Assembly (NCBI GenBank): GCA_020851975.1
Contig: JADZBS010000025.1
Coordinates: 19,372-83,371 of the forward strand
DNA length: 64,000 bases
Direction: 5' to 3'
Origin: Gammaproteobacteria bacterium
GTDB taxonomy: Bacteria > Pseudomonadota > Gammaproteobacteria > Steroidobacterales > GCA-2729495
Below, piece by piece: positions 18,464-26,472 of the stretch (the stretch's first letter is position 1; each line of letters starts with the position of its first letter). Below the pieces are notes generated by a model. That model did not search any database. It was not told where the DNA came from and saw only the letters and a program-made list of their open reading frames with translations. The position numbers and the translations under genes were made by a program.

Positions 18464-19441
18464 TCAGGACGCCGGCGGATCGAGCCAGGCCTTCAAGGCG
18501 GCGAGGCGCTCGCGCTCGGCGGCCAGCATCGATTCCCTGAGCGAGCGAACGGCCAGGGCTTGTTGCGGGAGTTCGTCGATCATGGCCCGGATGGCGTTTG
18601 TCACGCTCTCCGTCGAGTTGCCACTGTAGACGGCCCCGCCGTGGAACACCTCGCGCGTCACCGCGGTGTCTGACAGGATCATCGGCCTTCCGGCCGCCAC
18701 CGCCTCGTACGCGCCGCAGACGAGACAGTCCTCGCGCCGGGTCAGGTCGATGACGAAGTCGGCGGAGAACAGCAGCCCGAAGTACTCCGGCCACGGCAGG
18801 AAACCGGTCAACCGTACGTTCGGTGGCAGATCCTCCGCGGCGACGCGACCACGGTCCCGACCCGTGACCAGCACGGTCAGCCGGTCGCCGAAGGCGCCCG
18901 CGGCCTCGATGACCTCCCTGAACGGCTCGTCCGGGGCAAAGGTGCAGACGAACAGGGCCGTGAGGCGCCCCGCCTCGCCGCTGTGTCGTTGGAGGCCGGC
19001 GAATGCCCCGAGCGGCAACGGGTCCGGCATCCGGAACGGCCGGCCGCCATGAGCACGAACATAATCGGCCATCCCGGAATTCGTAACGATACACAGGTCC
19101 ACGTGCCGGAAGGCGAACTTGGCTAGACTATTCAGCAACCGGCTCCTGCCCTCCATCGGGAACAACGCCGCGTTGTGAGCGTCCATCACCAGCCGCCTGC
19201 CGTGCAGCGGCTTGAGGAGCACGCACAACAGACTCAGGACCAACGATGGATTCTGGAAGAAGACGGTCGCCAGCTTGCCCCGGAACAGGACCTGCACGGT
19301 ATCGAATGCGCTCCGGGCGTACCGCCAGAGCCGGTTGCCGCCATGGATGATTTCCACGATCTCGACGCCCAGCGCCGCTGCCATGCTGCGGTTACGCGTG
19401 TGCGCCTGCCACGTCAACCATACCGCTGAGCCCGATTCCAT
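18464..19441 (-). CDS. Glycosyltransferase, GT4-like
   Basis: A 325-residue protein with a GT-B layout: an N-terminal Rossmann-like half with LVMDAHNAALFP and DLCIVTNSGMADYV, and a C-terminal half with FVCTFAPDEPFREVIEAA and CGAYEAVAAGRPMILSDTAV. The last is the nucleotide-sugar-binding E-rich helix region of family 4 enzymes. The ATG at 19441 is chosen because upstream codons overlap the divergent hydrolase gene. It opens the surface-glycan locus and faces away from the hydrolase pair; the two starts are only 27 bases apart. Donor and acceptor are unknown. Confidence 0.8.
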   Translation of the reverse strand: MESGSAVWLTWQAHTRNRSMAAALGVEIVEIIHGGNRLWRYARSAFDTVQVLFRGKLATVFFQNPSLVLSLLCVLLKPLHGRRLVMDAHNAALFPMEGRSRLLNSLAKFAFRHVDLCIVTNSGMADYVRAHGGRPFRMPDPLPLGAFAGLQRHSGEAGRLTALFVCTFAPDEPFREVIEAAGAFGDRLTVLVTGRDRGRVAAEDLPPNVRLTGFLPWPEYFGLLFSADFVIDLTRREDCLVCGAYEAVAAGRPMILSDTAVTREVFHGGAVYSGNSTESVTNAIRAMIDELPQQALAVRSLRESMLAAERERLAALKAWLDPPAS

Positions 19442-19468
19442 GGCGCGAGATTCTATGCTGTCCGGCCC

Positions 19469-20317
19469 ATGAGCGCTGAACGACCCCTGTTCTTCCCCGA
19501 CCAGCGGGGCCATCGGCTGTTCGGCGTGTATCACCCGCCGGCAAACGTGACGGGCGGCCCGGCCGACACGGCCGTCATCTGCTGTGCACCGCTGTTCGAG
19601 GAGAAGCTCTGGGCGCACCGCGTCGGCGTCAACTTCGCGCGGCAGGCCGCTGCCGCCGGCTGGCCGGTCCTGCGCTTCGACTACTTCGGCGACGGCGACA
19701 GTGAAGGGCTGTTCCGGGAAGCGAGCCTCGCCACGCGCGCCAGCGACGTCGGTGCCGCCATCGCCCATCTCTCGGCGCAGGAGTCGATGTCACGCTTCAT
19801 CCTGCTCGGCCTCGGGCTCGGTGCGGTCATCGCCCTGCAATCGCTCGCCCGACCCGGCGTGCTGGGCGCCGTCTGCTGGCAGCCGGTCGTCGACGGCCCG
19901 AGATACATCGGCGAAGTCCTGCGCCTGAACCTGGCGGCGCAGATGGTGCTGCACAGGAAGGTCGTGCGCACGCGCGATGAACTGGTCGAGGACCTCCGCC
20001 GGGGGGAAACCGTCAACGTCGAAGGCTACGAGATCACGCAGGCGCTCTACAAAGAGATCGCGGCCATCGACATGAGGGCGTTCATGGCCGCCGTCACCCG
20101 CCCCACCCTGGTCCTGCAGATTGCTCCGGATGCCGCGACCGAGCCTGCCTACCGGGAACTCGCCGCGATCGAGCCAGGCGGTCTCCTGACCTTCGGCGGC
20201 GTGCGCGAGGACAGGTTCTGGACGCAGCAGATGGCCCTGTACCCGCCGTGCACCGAGCTGTTCTCGCGGTCGCTGTCGTGGATGTCCGCGCTTGCGGGCC
20301 ACGGGACGGGAGCCTGA
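19469..20317 (+). CDS. Alpha/beta hydrolase resembling exosortase-A-associated hydrolases
   Basis: The 282-residue protein starts near a strand-turn typical of this group, GHRLFGVYHPPANV. It has LRFDYFGDGDSEG, and FILLGLGLGAVIALQS at the nucleophile elbow, where the usual G-x-S-x-G is G-L-G-L-G; no Ser is visible at the elbow. It therefore looks catalytically atypical. It resembles the serine-aminopeptidase-like hydrolases found in exosortase-A and other exopolysaccharide loci. The next hydrolase gene follows after 3 bases, so the two are co-translated. A role in acyl or amino-acyl turnover on the glycan is inference. Confidence 0.7.
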   Translation: MSAERPLFFPDQRGHRLFGVYHPPANVTGGPADTAVICCAPLFEEKLWAHRVGVNFARQAAAAGWPVLRFDYFGDGDSEGLFREASLATRASDVGAAIAHLSAQESMSRFILLGLGLGAVIALQSLARPGVLGAVCWQPVVDGPRYIGEVLRLNLAAQMVLHRKVVRTRDELVEDLRRGETVNVEGYEITQALYKEIAAIDMRAFMAAVTRPTLVLQIAPDAATEPAYRELAAIEPGGLLTFGGVREDRFWTQQMALYPPCTELFSRSLSWMSALAGHGTGA

Positions 20318-20320
20318 GGC

Positions 20321-21313
20321 ATGGAACGGGCGGTGAAATTCGTCAACCGGGCCGGCCTGGAGATGTTCGGGATCCTGCACGAACCCGACGGATCCACGCG
20401 TCCCGCGCACCGGACCGGCATCCTGATCCCGGTCAGTGCCATCAAGCCGCGCGGGGGCTCGTTCCGGCTGCACACGCTGCTCGCGCGGCAGCTTGCCCGC
20501 GACGGCTATTTCGTGCTGTGCTTCGACCCGGCCGGGGTCGGCGACAGCGAGGGCGAATTCGAGCACAAGCTGCTGATGAGCCACTACCTCGACATCCAGA
20601 ACGGCCGGTACGACCAGGATCTCAGCGACGCGTCGCAGTTCTTCAGGGCCGAGTGCTCGCTCGCACACCTGCTGCAGCTCGGGCTGTGCGGCGGTGCCAT
20701 CTCCGCGCTGATCAACGCCGGCCGCGCCGGCGACGTCGATGGCCTGATCCTGCTCGGCCTGCCGGTCTTCCGCGAGGACGTGCAGCGCTTCGGGCGCGGC
20801 GTCGACAACGCCGCGAAGATCACCTCCCCGGAGAAGGCCCTGGACGTACTGGGGCCGAAGCTGCGCAAGCTGCTGTCGGCCGACTTCTGGTGGCGTCTGG
20901 TCACCCTGCGCGTCGATCTCGCCGAGGAAGCCCGGCTGGTCGCCCGGTCCGCCGGAATACTCGCCCGCAACGCCTTGCGCCCGCGCCGGTCGGCCGCGGA
21001 CGCCGGGCGCCTGACCTCGCGGAGCGCGCCGCTGTCGAACCACCCCCGCTACAACCCGCTGTTCCAGGGCGCGCTGACCCGCTTCCTGGAACGGCGCGGC
21101 CAGGCGCTGCTGGTGTTCGGTGCGCTCGACCATGCCACGTCGATCTTCCGCAGCGAGTTCCTCGATCCGGCCGGCGATCGGCTCGAACCCTACGCCAGCC
21201 AGTTCACGGTAAAGGTCATCGAAGGCGCCAATCACATCTTCTCGGCCGGCGACAGCCAGGCGGCGCTGTTCTCGCAGGTCAGCGCCTGGCTCAGGGAACG
21301 GTATCCCGCGTGA
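20321..21313 (+). CDS. Alpha/beta hydrolase, second of a coupled pair
   Basis: The 330-residue protein has an N-terminal strand FVNRAGLEMFGILHEPDGS and CFDPAGVGDSEGEFEHKL, the same layout as the preceding hydrolase and as exosortase-A-associated hydrolase 1. The expected nucleophile elbow reads LGLCGGAISALI, so Cys rather than Ser occupies the G-x-S-x-G position. A late His is present in EGANHIFSAGD. The longer length reflects an insert around residues 165-235. It follows the first hydrolase by 3 bases and precedes the flippase gene by 58. Both pair members therefore have a non-standard nucleophile position. Confidence 0.7.
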   Translation: MERAVKFVNRAGLEMFGILHEPDGSTRPAHRTGILIPVSAIKPRGGSFRLHTLLARQLARDGYFVLCFDPAGVGDSEGEFEHKLLMSHYLDIQNGRYDQDLSDASQFFRAECSLAHLLQLGLCGGAISALINAGRAGDVDGLILLGLPVFREDVQRFGRGVDNAAKITSPEKALDVLGPKLRKLLSADFWWRLVTLRVDLAEEARLVARSAGILARNALRPRRSAADAGRLTSRSAPLSNHPRYNPLFQGALTRFLERRGQALLVFGALDHATSIFRSEFLDPAGDRLEPYASQFTVKVIEGANHIFSAGDSQAALFSQVSAWLRERYPA

Positions 21314-21371
21314 CCGCCGCCGACCGGACCTGCCCGGGCACGAGCGCCGCACCGTCGGGACGGCCCAGCCG

Positions 21372-22895
21372 ATGAGTACCGCGCGCAGGCTTTTCGTCGG
21401 CGGCGCCAGCAAGACGGCACTCGCGGTGCTGCAGGTCCTCGTCGGCTTCTTCATGATGCCGTTCCTCGTGCACCACCTCGGGGACCGGTGGTACGGCATC
21501 TGGACCATCCTCGGCAGCGTCATCGGCTACTACCACCTGTTCGACTTCGGGCTGGCGGCCACCGTCCAGCGCTTCGTCGCCGGCGCCTTTGGCCGGAACG
21601 ACACCGAGGGCGCGAACATCACGGTGAACATGGCGCTGGTACTGTACAGCGCGCTCGCGCTCCTGATCTTTACCTGCACCGTCCTCCTCTACCTGGTCAT
21701 CGACCGCTTCGTCGATGATCCACGGGATGCGCAGGTGGCCGGCCTCGTCCTGCTGATCCTCGGCTTCAGTTTCAGCCTCGAGTTCCCCTTCAAGGCCTTC
21801 GCGGGGCTGGCTTCCGCGAAGCTGCGCTACGAGTTGCTCAGCCTCAACCGGATGGCCGTATTGCTGCTCAATGCAGCATTGACCGTCTTCTTCCTGTCGT
21901 CGGGATACGGCATCGTCGCGCTCGCGCTGATCTCCTTCATCTGCACGCAGATCTCCAACATCGGTTTCTTCCTGATCTCGCGCAGCTGCTTCCCGGACCT
22001 GCGGATCGACCTCCGGCTGTTCCGCCGCGAGCAGGTCCCGGAACTGCTCGGCTACAGCTGGTGGTCGTTCCTCGCGACCATCAGCTCGCATCTCAAGTTC
22101 AGGGTCGATAGCCTGGTCATCGGCTACTTCCTCGGGCCGGTCCAGGTCACGCACTATTTCATCGGCGCCCGGCTCGTGGAGTACTTCCGCACCGTGATCA
22201 TCCAGACGACGGACATCGCGATGCCCGTGCTGGCGCGATACCACGCCCTGAACCAGGAGAACATCCTGGCCGCGCGGGTGATGACGCTGACGAAGCTCAA
22301 TGGCGTGCTGGCGGCGTTCGCCGGCGGATTCCTGTGCCTGATCGGCGAGCGCTTCATCACGCTGTGGATGGGTGACGGCTACCAGCAGTCCTACGCCGTC
22401 CTGGTGATCCTCGCGCTCGCCTCGACGTTCGAGCTGCTCCTGCAGCCAACCCGCAGTGCGCTGTTCGCCGCCGCGCGCAACAGGCCGTATGCCCTGTCGG
22501 AACTCGTCGAGGCACTCTGCAACGTCGTGCTGAGCATCGCCCTGGTCCAGGGCCATGGCCTGGTCGGCGTCGCCCTCGGCACGGCCATTCCCCTGTTCCT
22601 GATCAAGATGGTGTTCGTGCCGCTGTACGCGGCGCGCGCCCTGGGCCTGGGCGCCGTGCGCCTGTACGGCGCCATGCTGGGGCCGGTGGCACTGGCCGCG
22701 GCGTTCCTGTTGCTGGTCGGCCAGCTTGCGAATCCGTTTCTGGCAAATGGCGGTTACATCCAGCTGCTGGTGACCGGCGCCGGTGCCGCCGGCCTGTTCC
22801 TCGTGCTGGCTTACCGGCTGGTATTCGACGAGGCCGAGAGGCGTATGCTCCTCTCGAGCCTGCCGATGGCAAAACTGCACATCCCGGGGCGTTGA
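21372..22895 (+). CDS. Wzx-type polysaccharide flippase (MATE/MOP superfamily)
   Basis: This 507-residue membrane protein has about 12-14 hydrophobic spans and the layout of lipid-linked oligosaccharide flippases: an N-terminal GASKTALAVLQVLVGFFMMP span, then DRWYGIWTILGSVIGYYHLF and DFGLAATVQRFVAGAFG. It would move an undecaprenyl-linked glycan unit to the periplasmic side. Its stop is followed at once by a glycosyltransferase gene, so both are translated together. Wzy and Wzz genes are not in the window, so the polymer type is open. Confidence 0.88.
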   Translation: MSTARRLFVGGASKTALAVLQVLVGFFMMPFLVHHLGDRWYGIWTILGSVIGYYHLFDFGLAATVQRFVAGAFGRNDTEGANITVNMALVLYSALALLIFTCTVLLYLVIDRFVDDPRDAQVAGLVLLILGFSFSLEFPFKAFAGLASAKLRYELLSLNRMAVLLLNAALTVFFLSSGYGIVALALISFICTQISNIGFFLISRSCFPDLRIDLRLFRREQVPELLGYSWWSFLATISSHLKFRVDSLVIGYFLGPVQVTHYFIGARLVEYFRTVIIQTTDIAMPVLARYHALNQENILAARVMTLTKLNGVLAAFAGGFLCLIGERFITLWMGDGYQQSYAVLVILALASTFELLLQPTRSALFAAARNRPYALSELVEALCNVVLSIALVQGHGLVGVALGTAIPLFLIKMVFVPLYAARALGLGAVRLYGAMLGPVALAAAFLLLVGQLANPFLANGGYIQLLVTGAGAAGLFLVLAYRLVFDEAERRMLLSSLPMAKLHIPGR

Positions 22896-22897
22896 GC

Positions 22898-23812
22898 ATG
22901 GATCGCGGCAAGGTCAGCGTGGTGGTGAGTTGCTACAACTACGGCCGGTACCTGGCGTACTGCCTCGACTCCATCCTGGCGCAGAGTTACGGAAACCTGG
23001 AGATCGTGCTGGTCAACGACGGCTCGACGGACGACAGCCACGACGTGGCCCAGCGCTATGCCGCCGAACCGCGCCTGGTCTACGTGCGCCAAGAAAACGG
23101 CGGGCAGGCCGTGGCGAAGAACGCCGGCATCCGGCGCGCCACCGGGGATTTCATCGCCTTTCTCGACGCCGACGACGCCTGGGAACCCGACAAGCTCGAA
23201 CGGCAGATGCCCTTGTTCGACGCGCCTGCAGTCGGCGTGGTCTACAGCCGCTACAGCTACATCGACGAGGCCAACCGCCCGTTCGGCCATGTCGGCACGA
23301 ACCCCTACCTGCAGCCCAGGCGCGGCCAGGTGATGGCCGACCTGCTGATGGACAACTTCGTCTCGTTCTCGACCACCGTCGTCAGGCGGACCTGCTTCGA
23401 GAAGGTCGGCCTCATGGACGAGTCCTACCGCATGGGCATCGACTGGGATCTCTGGCTGCGGATGTCAGTCCACTACGAGTTCGATTACGTCGACGCCCCG
23501 CTGCTCCGGTACCGCAAGGGTCACTCGGGCCAGATGTCGAAGAACAAGGTCGTGCGGCAGACGGACACCATGCGGATCCTGCAGAGCTTCATCGCCGGCA
23601 ACCGCGACCGGCTCGGCAGCCGGCAGGTGAACCGGGCGCTGTCCTACACCTTCACCAACTACGGCTATCACTACCGCGACGTGGCGCCAGGGGACTCGCT
23701 GAAGTACTACCTGCGGGCCGTGAGGCTCGACCCCGGCAATCGGGCTGCCTACACGGGTCTCGCCAAGTGGTGCCTGCTGCCACCGCTGCGGGCCATCGGC
23801 CTGTGGCGCTGA
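22898..23812 (+). CDS. Family 2 glycosyltransferase
   Basis: The 304-residue GT2 enzyme starts with VSVVVSCYNYGRYLAYCLDS and has the nucleotide-sugar motifs VNDGSTDDSHDVA, NAGIRRATGDFIAFLDADDA and WDLWLRMS. No membrane span is evident. It probably builds the glycan on the cytoplasmic face. ATG at 22898 comes 2 bases after the flippase stop; an in-frame TTG at 22892 is less likely. It is the last gene of the rightward hydrolase-flippase operon. Confidence 0.92.
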   Translation: MDRGKVSVVVSCYNYGRYLAYCLDSILAQSYGNLEIVLVNDGSTDDSHDVAQRYAAEPRLVYVRQENGGQAVAKNAGIRRATGDFIAFLDADDAWEPDKLERQMPLFDAPAVGVVYSRYSYIDEANRPFGHVGTNPYLQPRRGQVMADLLMDNFVSFSTTVVRRTCFEKVGLMDESYRMGIDWDLWLRMSVHYEFDYVDAPLLRYRKGHSGQMSKNKVVRQTDTMRILQSFIAGNRDRLGSRQVNRALSYTFTNYGYHYRDVAPGDSLKYYLRAVRLDPGNRAAYTGLAKWCLLPPLRAIGLWR

Positions 23813-23858
23813 GCGCGTCCGCCGCCGGCGCCGAATTACCCGCTGGAAACCCCTCTCC

Positions 23859-24959
23859 TCAGGGCGGCCCGATGCTGATCACCGGCGGCATCGGTGCCGT
23901 GCCCGGCACCAGCGGGAATCCCGCTTCGTTGACGGCACCGCTGGCGTCGACGATATAGACATAGAGTCCCTCGGTGCTGGCGAAGCCACCCCGGCTGAAC
24001 GTGAAGGTGACTTCGTCATTCCTCCAAGCCGTGGGGTACTGAACGTCGCGGTGCAGGCAGGTGCTCCATTGCGGGCCGTCGCAAATTTCCACGCGGGCCT
24101 GGGATGCGGAGATGTAGATGTCGTCCATCCAGACCTTGGTACCTGAGGAGGTATCGGTGCCGTAGCCGTTGCCCTGGTAGTTCTGGAACATGTGGACGCG
24201 CCATCGTCTGTCATCGCCGGCCCCATAGGACCGCATGCCTGACTTGTCGTACACCTTGCGGATGAAAGAGCCTGGCCGGTGGACCCAGACCTTGCCCCAG
24301 CCGTCCGTGGCACCGAGTGTCGACGAGGGCTTCAGGATGATCTCCATGCGGTGCCAGGCACCGGCGTCCGGCAATTGGTTGCCGGTGTTTGGCAGCCATT
24401 CCTGGTCACCGCCGGCGGTCTGCGGTCGCCACTCGATGCCGGAGGCACCACCGAAATTGCGTTTGTTGAAGATCACGAGCTGCGGGGTGTCGGCATCGAC
24501 CACCGAGACGTTCGGCATGGTGCGATACATCTTCCATTGCCCGGTGGTCACGCCGGCGTTGTCGAAGTACGTGTAGTAGGAGACGTAGGCGAACTGGATG
24601 TCACCGCCGGTGTCGTAACCCAGGCCGAAACGGCCATCCGAGTACGAGGAGTCGAAGATCAGCGACTTGTCGTGGCTGTAGGAACGGTCATCGTCGAATC
24701 GGGAAGGCAGGACCGCCTCCACCCAGCCCGGACGCCGGGTGGTGGCGACAAACTGCTGTTCGTCCGCACCGGATTCGATGGCCCCGTCCTGTCCGCCCAG
24801 CCACTCGACGTCGAGCGGGTGTGAACCGAATGACGCACCGCGAATCGTCACCGGACCACCCTCCTGCAGGCTGCCCGATACGCTGTTGATGACCGGCGCA
24901 CCGTAGGCCGAGGCCGCCAGGAGAGCCACACCGAAAACCGAGACCGACCAGATGTTCAT
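23859..24959 (-). CDS. Secreted IPT/TIG-domain protein with a lectin/lyase-like region
   Basis: The 366-residue protein has a signal peptide (WSVSVFGVALLAASAYGA), an IPT/TIG domain (about residues 22-75, PVINSVSGSLQEGGPVTIRG) and a long beta-rich region. Features such as AGAWHRMEIILKPSS, GWGKVWVHRPGS and KVWMDDIYISAS look like a concanavalin-type polysaccharide lyase or sugar-binding fold. Catalytic residues cannot be assigned. The start at 24959 is set by GGAGG before the ATG and by the signal peptide. A second secreted protein with a similar fold is at 32456-33367, so two such proteins flank the carrier-protein operon. Confidence 0.7.
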   Translation of the reverse strand: MNIWSVSVFGVALLAASAYGAPVINSVSGSLQEGGPVTIRGASFGSHPLDVEWLGGQDGAIESGADEQQFVATTRRPGWVEAVLPSRFDDDRSYSHDKSLIFDSSYSDGRFGLGYDTGGDIQFAYVSYYTYFDNAGVTTGQWKMYRTMPNVSVVDADTPQLVIFNKRNFGGASGIEWRPQTAGGDQEWLPNTGNQLPDAGAWHRMEIILKPSSTLGATDGWGKVWVHRPGSFIRKVYDKSGMRSYGAGDDRRWRVHMFQNYQGNGYGTDTSSGTKVWMDDIYISASQARVEICDGPQWSTCLHRDVQYPTAWRNDEVTFTFSRGGFASTEGLYVYIVDASGAVNEAGFPLVPGTAPMPPVISIGPP

Positions 24960-25393
24960 GCGAACCTCCGTCTCCACCGTTGCCACAACCCACGCTACGC
25001 TGCAAGGTGTTCGAAGCAGCGCGATCTTTCCGTCTCCGCACGCGGCCAGCACAGCTGCGCCGCTTGCCGCACACGACCCGTGCCTGATCCCCTTGGCCGC
25101 GGTGAATTATCGCACCGGCCGGGCAACGGAGACGTGCCGCACCGAACCGCATTGCTGAAACCCAACCGCGTGCGCCGGCTGCCCAACCAGCCAGCGGCAG
25201 AAAGATAGCTGGAATTCCTGCGCGTTGTTGCGACCTGTTCACGGTGTTTATGTCAACCGCCGCGCTACCGCGACCTCCGGGCCGACTTGAAGGTGTCCTG
25301 CCGGCGCCATGTTTCGGCCAGGAACGGCCTGAGAGCGCTGCAGCAAGACGGCCGGGCGAACGAACGCCGGCACGAGTTCCCCAGTCGACAACG
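24960..25393. other. 434-base gap with no gene
   Basis: This stretch lies downstream of the amidohydrolase and upstream of the secreted TIG protein on the minus strand. It must hold the promoter of the latter and the end of the carrier-protein operon. I found no convincing open frame, no T-tailed hairpin and no -24/-12 sigma-54 match. A short GGCTG/CAGCC stem occurs near 25177-25192 but has no T-run. Short frames here have no ribosome site or coding bias. Confidence 0.5.
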
Positions 25394-26455
25394 CTACAGA
25401 AGCAACCCCGGAAGGTGCGTCCTCGCATTCGTCCCCGCGATCTGCTCGATCGTGGCCGCCGGGTCCCGGCCCATCCGCTCGGCGGCACAGGCGACGTAGG
25501 CCATGGCCTCCCAGACCGGCAGATACAAGGCATCCGAGCCAAAGAGGATCTTGTCTACCGGCAGGTTGCGCATCATCTTCTCGATGACCGGAAACCCGAC
25601 GCCCGAGCTGTCCGTGAACAGGTTGTCGTGGCGATCGAGCAGGGTCTTCACGCCATGCACGTCGGCGTCCGTGATGTCCGCAGCGCCACAGCCGTACAGG
25701 CCGAAATGCGCGAGGATCACGGGTGCCGACCCCCGTCCCCAGTCGATGCTGGTCAGGTTTTCCAGCCGGGCGTAACGCGCACGTCCGGACTCGCCGAGGA
25801 TCGGGCTGATGCCGCCGTGCACGATGACCGGCAGCCCGAGGGTTCCACAGGCAGCCAGGGCTTCCTCGAGGTAAGCCCTGCCGGGCTCGCTGCCGATGTC
25901 GATGCCGGAAATGTTGGGGTGGATCTTGAGGACCCGCACGCCGAAGCGTGCCACCATCGTCCGCAGCTCATCGAGCAGGCTCGCCGCCCCGCTCCGGACA
26001 GCAGGCAGACCGTAGCCCGGCAGGAAGCGCGCATCGGCCCGGTGCAGGGCCTCCAGCAGAACCATCTGTTCCGGCAGCGTTGCAACCTCGGACGGTACCG
26101 GCAGCAGGCACGCCCGCCCGATGCCGGCCAGCGCCATCTGGTCGGCCAGCACCCGGGCACCGATGAACCGGAAATTCCTCGTGAACAGCAGCTCCGACAT
26201 CCGGTTCTTCAGGGCGGACGTGGCCCGGTCCACCGTCGCCGGATCGGCGGCCAGGCGCAACCGTCCGGGCGCGGGCGCGCAGTAGCACCCCTCCCCGCTC
26301 GCGTAGAGCTGCGGCTCGGGCTCGACGGCGTGGTACCGGAGCCGGTTGCGGATGATCTCGGTCGGATGCACGTGGCAATCGAGCAGCACCGAGCGGCTGC
26401 CCACCTCGCGACTGATGGCGAGGTAGCGCTCGATCGCTGTCGCTTCCAGGAACAC
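25394..26455 (-). CDS. TIM-barrel amidohydrolase/decarboxylase-type protein
   Basis: The 353-residue metal-dependent hydrolase of the amidohydrolase-2 group shows LLDCHVHPTEII (metal-binding HxH), VRVLKIHPNISG, LPVIVHGG, VILAHFGLYG and ILFGSDALYLPV, the expected strand-end motifs in order. The GTG start at 26455 follows AGGGACGG. It is the last gene of the carrier-protein operon, 17 bases after the adenylation enzyme. Members of this superfamily hydrolyse C-N bonds or decarboxylate aromatic acids. Here it could release, cyclise or decarboxylate the carrier-bound product. The choice cannot be made from sequence. Confidence 0.8.
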   Translation of the reverse strand: MFLEATAIERYLAISREVGSRSVLLDCHVHPTEIIRNRLRYHAVEPEPQLYASGEGCYCAPAPGRLRLAADPATVDRATSALKNRMSELLFTRNFRFIGARVLADQMALAGIGRACLLPVPSEVATLPEQMVLLEALHRADARFLPGYGLPAVRSGAASLLDELRTMVARFGVRVLKIHPNISGIDIGSEPGRAYLEEALAACGTLGLPVIVHGGISPILGESGRARYARLENLTSIDWGRGSAPVILAHFGLYGCGAADITDADVHGVKTLLDRHDNLFTDSSGVGFPVIEKMMRNLPVDKILFGSDALYLPVWEAMAYVACAAERMGRDPAATIEQIAGTNARTHLPGLLL

Positions 26456-26472
26456 AGCCGTCCCTGGCCGGG

